From contig CACHQB010000011.1 of the NCBI GenBank assembly GCA_902581925.1, forward strand, positions 1-36,243: DNA of 36,243 bases. The letters run 5' to 3'. Position 1 is the first letter of the stretch. Every line of letters starts with the position of its first letter. Position numbers and translations under genes: made by a program. This DNA comes from an uncultured Pelagibacteraceae bacterium. GTDB taxonomy: Bacteria > Pseudomonadota > Alphaproteobacteria > Pelagibacterales > Pelagibacteraceae. A model generated the notes under the pieces. That model had not been told where the DNA came from and made no database searches. It was given only the letters and a program-made list of their open reading frames with translations. This document shows positions 31,642-36,243 of this stretch, piece by piece.

Positions 31642-32970
31642 ATGACGACATTACCTTCGAAAGCTAAAGTAGTTATTATCGGTGGTGGAATTCATGGTCT
31701 AAGTACTGCTTGGAAGCTTTCTGAAACTTACAAAAATCCTGGTGATATAATTGTATTAGAAAAAAAAGATACCGCTGCTGGTGCAAGTGGAATTGCATGT
31801 GGTGTCGTAAGAAATAATTATTTTCAACCAGCAATGAGAGAATTGATGGCTCACTCAGTTTCTGTTTGGGAGAGTGATCCTAAAGCATTTAAATATAATC
31901 CTGTTGGTTATTTGCAGATATCACCTGAAGTGATGCATAAAGATGTTGCAAGTATTTACGAGCAACAAAAAGCAATTGGCTATGAGTCAGATTTTATAGA
32001 AGGTGAAAAAGATTGTGCAAATTACATGAAAGGTATTTTTGATGATTGGCAAGCTCAAGGTATAACCTCTGTTCTTCATGAAAAGAAAGGTGGATATGCA
32101 TTCAACAAGGATTCAATTAAAGCACTAGAAAACAAATCTACTTCAAATGGTGTTCAAGTAATGAAAGGTGTAAAAGTAACTGGTTTTAAAAGAGGAAGTA
32201 ATAGTCAAGCAGTTACAGGTGTCGAAACTGACAAAGGAAACATTGAGTGCGAACAAGTAGTAATTGGCGCAGGTCCATGGGCAAGGGATTTTTGGAACAT
32301 GCTAGAACTACCAAAGACTGCAAATATTTTGGGTAAAGACGGTAAGATGCATGAGACTGACATGTGGACATATTGGTTTTTACAAGAAGGAGTTATTGGA
32401 GTTGAGCCAGATTTTTTAAAAACAAATGATGGTAAACAACCACCTGTAGTTCACGTAGACTCTACAGCTCCATTATATTCAGACAAAACAAAAAAATTAA
32501 TTACGGATAAAATTTGGGGAATTTATTATAAACCTGATATTGAAGGTCTAGGAGTACAAGGTGGAACATCTCCTTACATAGTTAAAAAACATTTTGATCA
32601 AGTTAACGTTGACCCTTACGGATTGGATTCTCCTGAGTATCAAACGACAGATGCATTTAGTGAAATGTGGTGCTCAGCATTAGCTCATTGTCAAAAAAGA
32701 TTTGAGGGTAAATCGGATTTATATAGAAAAGGACCTTCAGGTGGTCTTGGATGTATGACACCAGACTCGTTTCCAATCTTTGACAGATTTTTTGAAAATG
32801 TTTACATGATTGCAGATGCAAACCATGGTTACAAAATGATCGGAGTTGGTGAGCTTGTTGCAAAAGAAATTCTTGGTACTGAAAGTGATTTGTTAAAACC
32901 ATTTAGATTCAACCGTTACGAGAAGGGAGAACTTCACCCTACTTCGAACAGTCCGTTTCCTTGGAGCTAG
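31642..32970 (+). CDS. SoxB-like FAD-dependent amine oxidoreductase (stand-alone)
   Basis: A 442-aa DAO-type flavoprotein related to the sarcosine oxidase beta subunit. The FAD motif VVIIGGGIHGLSTAWKLSE is at 10-28, and ASGIACGVVRNNY (48-60) parallels the SoxB RNTTIIRSNY segment. The C-terminus has GPSGGLGCMTPDSFPIFDRF and ADANHGYKMIGVGELVAKE. Where SoxB has ARHDAVAWGYAR with the FMN-linked histidine, this protein reads YAFNKDSIKALE, so covalent FMN is unlikely and it probably works alone or with another partner. It sits between the TMAO block and gmaS, 69 bases before the latter. Candidate substrates are dimethylamine, N-methylglutamate, sarcosine or dimethylglycine; none is shown by sequence. 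Confidence 0.82.
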   Translation: MTTLPSKAKVVIIGGGIHGLSTAWKLSETYKNPGDIIVLEKKDTAAGASGIACGVVRNNYFQPAMRELMAHSVSVWESDPKAFKYNPVGYLQISPEVMHKDVASIYEQQKAIGYESDFIEGEKDCANYMKGIFDDWQAQGITSVLHEKKGGYAFNKDSIKALENKSTSNGVQVMKGVKVTGFKRGSNSQAVTGVETDKGNIECEQVVIGAGPWARDFWNMLELPKTANILGKDGKMHETDMWTYWFLQEGVIGVEPDFLKTNDGKQPPVVHVDSTAPLYSDKTKKLITDKIWGIYYKPDIEGLGVQGGTSPYIVKKHFDQVNVDPYGLDSPEYQTTDAFSEMWCSALAHCQKRFEGKSDLYRKGPSGGLGCMTPDSFPIFDRFFENVYMIADANHGYKMIGVGELVAKEILGTESDLLKPFRFNRYEKGELHPTSNSPFPWS

Positions 32971-33039
32971 ACTCAAAGCCTAGACACAAATAAAATTTTC
33001 AGCTACGTTTGGATAAATTAAATTCATTAAGGGGTGAAA

Positions 33040-34509
33040 ATGACAGATCTAGAGAAACATGTTAACCAGCCAGGTAGAGCAAAATTAGTTAAGAAGGTTA
33101 GAGAAAAAATTAACGAGCTTGGCATTACATATATTTATTATCAATTCATTTCTGTAACAGGTAGAGTTGTTGGTAAAGGTATACCCGCAGATCATTGGGA
33201 AAGAACTGCAGAAAAAGGATTTCAATTAGTTTACGGTGCTACCGCAAATTTATTCTTAGATCGTCATAATAATTATATTGGATATGGTCCTGAGGCTATG
33301 GAGCTTGTTGGAATACCAGATCCTGAAACTTTTGTTCAATTACCATGGGATAAAAGAGTTGGAAGAGTATTTGTAACTTGTTTTAGAAACAGAGAAGAAA
33401 GAAAAAATCCAGGCGGTCATTTAACCTCAGATTGCAGAGGAAATCTTAGAATTTTCATGGATGAATTCAAGAAAAAACATGGTCTAGAATTAAGAGTTGG
33501 AACAGAGCCTGAAATGATGTGGTTAACAAAAAATGAAGATGGCACACCAACTGGAAAAGGTTTTTCTAAACCATTCTGTTATCACATTGATCAATTTGAG
33601 TCATTGAGACCAGTATTTATGAAAGTAATTGAATATGCAAAAGCAATGGGTCTTGATATGATTCAAGGAGATCATGAAGATGCTCCAGGACAATTAGAAT
33701 TAAACTGGACTTACGATAACGTTTTAAGAAATGCAGATAGATTATCAACATACAGACAAATTTGTGCTCAAGTTGCTAGAGAACATAATTTAATAGCTTG
33801 CTTTATGACAAAACCATTTATGGGTGTCTCTGCTAGCGGTTGTCATACAAACATGTCTTTATGGAAAGGTGGAAAGATAAAAGTTAACAAACTTGGAAAT
33901 AAAACTCTGCCAGGTGTAGAAGAGGTATTTAGTTATGTTGAAGGTGGAACCAATACTTTCATGCCGGATACAAAAGATATGCAATTGCCAGGAAAAGTTG
34001 GCTTACAATCTATTGCAGGTATAATGAAGCACTTACCAGCATTAACTGCTCTTGGATCTTCAACTGTAAATTCTTACAGAAGATTATGGGATCAAGGATT
34101 TTGGGCTCCCGTTTATGCTGATTGGGGATATCAAAACAGAACTTGTGGTTTAAGAGTTTCTGCTCCAGGAAGATTTGAATACAGATCAGTAGACTCAATG
34201 CACAATCCTTATCTATTAGGTGCTGCATTATTAAAAGCTTGCGACGAGGGTATAACTAAAAAAATGAAACCAGCAGCTCCTGAGTCTAGAAATATTTATG
34301 AAGCTCAAAAAGCTGGCAAAGATGTTAAAAAACTTCCATTAAGTTTAGGTGAAGCTTTGGATAGATTGGCAGAGGATGAAGTAATCAAGTCTGCAATGCC
34401 AGATGAAATGTATAAAGTTTTCCATTGGTATAAAAACGATGAGTGGGAAAGATTTCTTGGTGCAACAACACAATGGGATCTGGATACTTATCTTGATTGT
34501 CTACCGTAG
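33040..34509 (+). CDS. gmaS: Glutamine synthetase-like gamma-glutamylmethylamide synthetase
   Basis: A 489-aa glutamine-synthetase-superfamily enzyme. The ATP/metal and glutamate motifs are GTEPEMMW (154-161), EDAPGQLELNW (213-223), GVSASGCHTNMSLW (262-275), NSYRRLW, and APGRFEYRSVDSMHNPYLL. The start is set at ATG 33040 because AAGGGG at 33029-33034 is the ribosome site; an in-frame GTG at 33034 lies within that site. GmaS joins methylamine to glutamate. The assignment rests on context: glxB and glxC (mgsA/mgsB) follow, as in methylamine-using bacteria. It is somewhat longer than roseobacter GmaS (about 440 aa), so a GlnT-like amide synthetase acting on ammonia or another amine remains possible. 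Confidence 0.78.
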   Translation: MTDLEKHVNQPGRAKLVKKVREKINELGITYIYYQFISVTGRVVGKGIPADHWERTAEKGFQLVYGATANLFLDRHNNYIGYGPEAMELVGIPDPETFVQLPWDKRVGRVFVTCFRNREERKNPGGHLTSDCRGNLRIFMDEFKKKHGLELRVGTEPEMMWLTKNEDGTPTGKGFSKPFCYHIDQFESLRPVFMKVIEYAKAMGLDMIQGDHEDAPGQLELNWTYDNVLRNADRLSTYRQICAQVAREHNLIACFMTKPFMGVSASGCHTNMSLWKGGKIKVNKLGNKTLPGVEEVFSYVEGGTNTFMPDTKDMQLPGKVGLQSIAGIMKHLPALTALGSSTVNSYRRLWDQGFWAPVYADWGYQNRTCGLRVSAPGRFEYRSVDSMHNPYLLGAALLKACDEGITKKMKPAAPESRNIYEAQKAGKDVKKLPLSLGEALDRLAEDEVIKSAMPDEMYKVFHWYKNDEWERFLGATTQWDLDTYLDCLP

Positions 34510-34541
34510 GTCACAGAAATAGATAGAAAGGGTATAAATAT

Positions 34542-35486
34542 ATGTGTGGGATAGCAGGTTTAATTCATAGAGGAAAATCTTCGAATGTTGGAAGCGAACT
34601 ACAAGGAATGCTCCAAGCATTAAAACATAGAGGAGAAGACTCTACAGGGTACGCTTTATATGGAGATACAGATGGAAAAAACTTCATTATGCGTTTTAAA
34701 GTTGGAGAAAACGTAGGAGAAGGAAGTTCATCGGTTATGGAAGATGTATCTGTTTACGATGAAAGAAAAAAAATTGTAGACGAAACTCTAGCTGAGATGG
34801 GAGCTAAAGTGGTTAAAGAAGAGAGAACTCTTCCCTACTCACTAAGATATGAGATTGACTATGATACAAAAGATTTATTAGACTTTTCACAAAGAATTGA
34901 AAGTATTCCAGGTGTTGAAATTCTATCTATGGGAAAATCTTTAGAAGTAATTAAAGATCTTGGAAATGCTAAAATGGTCTGTGACAGATATAGTTTAGAT
35001 AAAGTAGTTGGAACACATGCAATCGGTCATGCTAGAATGGCAACTGAGTCAGGTGTAGATATTAAGTCTGCTCACCCTTTCTGGGGCTATCCATTTAGCG
35101 ATGTATCTGTAGTGCATAATGGACAATTAACTAACTATTGGAATAACAGAAGAGTTTTAGAAAACAAAGGAATGAGATTTATGTCTGAGTGTGACTCAGA
35201 ATTAATTGCAGTTTATATTGCAGAAAAAATGAGACATGGTGCAACTTTAGAGGAAGGAATGAAAGAGTCATTAACCGGTCTTGATGGAGTTTTTACATAC
35301 TTTGTTGCAACTAAAGACTCCTTAGGTATGGCCAAAGATACAATGGCTGCAAAACCTTTGGTTTTGTATGAATCTGATGATTTAGTAGCAATGGGATCAG
35401 AGGAAATTGCAATTAGGTCTGTGTTACCACAAGAAATTGATACATATGATCCATTTGATGGGGAGGTGAAAGTATGGCAAATCTAA
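34542..35486 (+). CDS. mgsA: N-methylglutamate synthase subunit A, class II amidotransferase domain (GlxB type)
   Basis: A 314-aa Ntn-type class II amidotransferase domain similar to the N-terminal part of glutamate synthase. The catalytic nucleophile is Cys2 (MCGIAGLIHRG). GHARMATESGV and VVHNGQLTNYWNNRR form the glutamine site, and SECDSELIAVYIAEKM follows. In the N-methylglutamate pathway three Glx-like subunits act with gamma-glutamylmethylamide from GmaS. The ribosome site AAAGGG lies at about 34525-34530. The end overlaps the next gene by 13 bases, so stoichiometric translation is likely. A role outside methylamine use is possible because the same fold occurs in GlxBCD clusters of uncertain function. 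Confidence 0.82.
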   Translation: MCGIAGLIHRGKSSNVGSELQGMLQALKHRGEDSTGYALYGDTDGKNFIMRFKVGENVGEGSSSVMEDVSVYDERKKIVDETLAEMGAKVVKEERTLPYSLRYEIDYDTKDLLDFSQRIESIPGVEILSMGKSLEVIKDLGNAKMVCDRYSLDKVVGTHAIGHARMATESGVDIKSAHPFWGYPFSDVSVVHNGQLTNYWNNRRVLENKGMRFMSECDSELIAVYIAEKMRHGATLEEGMKESLTGLDGVFTYFVATKDSLGMAKDTMAAKPLVLYESDDLVAMGSEEIAIRSVLPQEIDTYDPFDGEVKVWQI

Positions 35487-36243
35487 AAACTGTGTCGAAA
35501 AAATCAAAAGCCCAATCAATGGGTATGCACACTGAGGTTTTAACAGGAAGAACTCAACAAAAATTCTTTAATCCTGATGAAGCAGAAAACTTTTACTACT
35601 TTGGTACATACGACGTAGATTTTAATAAAAGAACTGAGCTTGATGTTAAAGATATGACAGCTCCTGAAGCTAATAAAGAAATTGATAACTTAATGAGCCA
35701 AGGATATGGAACAATAGTAATAAAAAACCCTCAAGGTAAACACAGTCTTGGAGTTGGTATTTTAAATAAACTTAATTTAATTTTTGAAGGAAGTTTAGGA
35801 TACTTTGGAATGGGTTCTTGTGATGGTCCAATAGTTAGAATTAATGGAAGAGTTGGATGGTCATGTGCAGAAAATTTAATGGCTGGTAAAGTAGTAATCG
35901 AGAAGAATGCTGGATCTTGTTTTGGTGCGGCAATTAGAGGTGGAGATTTAATTTGCAAGGGTAGTGTTGGTGCCAGAACTGGTATTGATATGAAAGGTGG
36001 AACTATAATAATTGGTGGTGACGCTGGTGCTTTTACTGGTTTTATGATGCAAAGAGGAAGAATAATTATCCTTGGAGATGTGGGAATAAATTTAGGTGAC
36101 TCTATGTATGATGGGACAATTTTCGTAGGTGGAGAAATTGGTTCATATGGTAGTGATGCTGTAGACTCAGAACTAACATCAAGTGATCAAGACTGGCTTA
36201 AAAGAAAATTAAAGGTTGCTGAAATTGGTGAAAATTTTGATGT
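35474..36243 (+). CDS. mgsB: N-methylglutamate synthase subunit B, glutamate-synthase C-terminal-like domain (GlxC type), partial
   Basis: At least 256 codons, running off the window end without a stop. The product resembles the GXGXG beta-helix domain found at the end of glutamate synthase large subunits and in FwdC-like proteins, with glycine repeats such as GGDLICKGSVGARTG, GGTIIIGGDAGAFTG and DGTIFVGGEIGSYG at about residues 155-235. ATG 35474 follows the strong ribosome site GGGAGGTG at 35461-35468, which lies inside mgsA. The synthase domain subunit (GlxD/MgsC) is expected just beyond the window. The fold and position agree with the N-methylglutamate synthase arrangement. Confidence 0.85.
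   Translation, partial: MANLKTVSKKSKAQSMGMHTEVLTGRTQQKFFNPDEAENFYYFGTYDVDFNKRTELDVKDMTAPEANKEIDNLMSQGYGTIVIKNPQGKHSLGVGILNKLNLIFEGSLGYFGMGSCDGPIVRINGRVGWSCAENLMAGKVVIEKNAGSCFGAAIRGGDLICKGSVGARTGIDMKGGTIIIGGDAGAFTGFMMQRGRIIILGDVGINLGDSMYDGTIFVGGEIGSYGSDAVDSELTSSDQDWLKRKLKVAEIGENFD

Overview
The window is very AT-rich, with short or overlapping gene junctions, no stretch over 300 bases without a gene, no mobile elements, no tRNA or rRNA, and a gene set devoted to methylated amines and one-carbon chemistry. Together these point to a streamlined marine alphaproteobacterium of the SAR11 (Pelagibacter) type. That assignment rests on gene content and style; no marker gene for taxonomy is present.

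Region 1 (1-4147, + strand): a glycine-betaine-type solute-binding protein and permease, followed by a short MetF-like methylene-THF reductase and a DmdA/LigM-like tetrahydrofolate methyltransferase, ending at a terminator hairpin. It reads as import of an unidentified methylated compound, transfer of its methyl group to THF, and oxidation of methyl-THF. Region 2 (4157-8233): a 36-codon putative lipopeptide coupled to a Yip1-like membrane protein, then a convergent four-gene operon (M19-dipeptidase-like protein with altered metal ligands, a 553-aa unknown, a DUF3726-like protein and a 55-aa CxxC protein). Region 3 (8307-13298): housekeeping and small genes: purE-purK-GNAT, a cold-shock protein flanked by hairpins, an Asp/Glu racemase family protein, two unknown small proteins and an EamA exporter.

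Region 4 (13309-20227): a four-subunit sarcosine oxidase/N-methylglutamate dehydrogenase operon (soxBDAG type, - strand) diverging from formate-THF ligase (fhs). Region 5 (20219-24619, - strand): a class I glutamine amidotransferase, an iron-type alcohol dehydrogenase, a GpsA-like dehydrogenase and glycerol kinase. Region 6 (24635-31541): a TMAO-type ABC transporter (tmoX, tmoV, and a double-length tmoW) diverging from TMAO demethylase (tdm) and a small MarR-like regulator. Region 7 (31642 to the window end, + strand): a SoxB-like FAD oxidase, a glutamine-synthetase-like gmaS, and the first two N-methylglutamate synthase subunits (glxB/mgsA and glxC/mgsB, the latter cut by the window end).

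Read as one pathway: TMAO is imported and split by Tdm into dimethylamine plus a one-carbon unit. Methylamine is glutamylated by GmaS, converted to N-methylglutamate by MgsABC, and oxidised by the SoxBDAG/Mgd complex, leaving CH2-THF. Fhs can turn formyl-THF into formate plus ATP. Steps not seen in the window are TMA monooxygenase (tmm), dimethylamine oxidation (dmmABC), FolD, and an ATPase for the first transporter.
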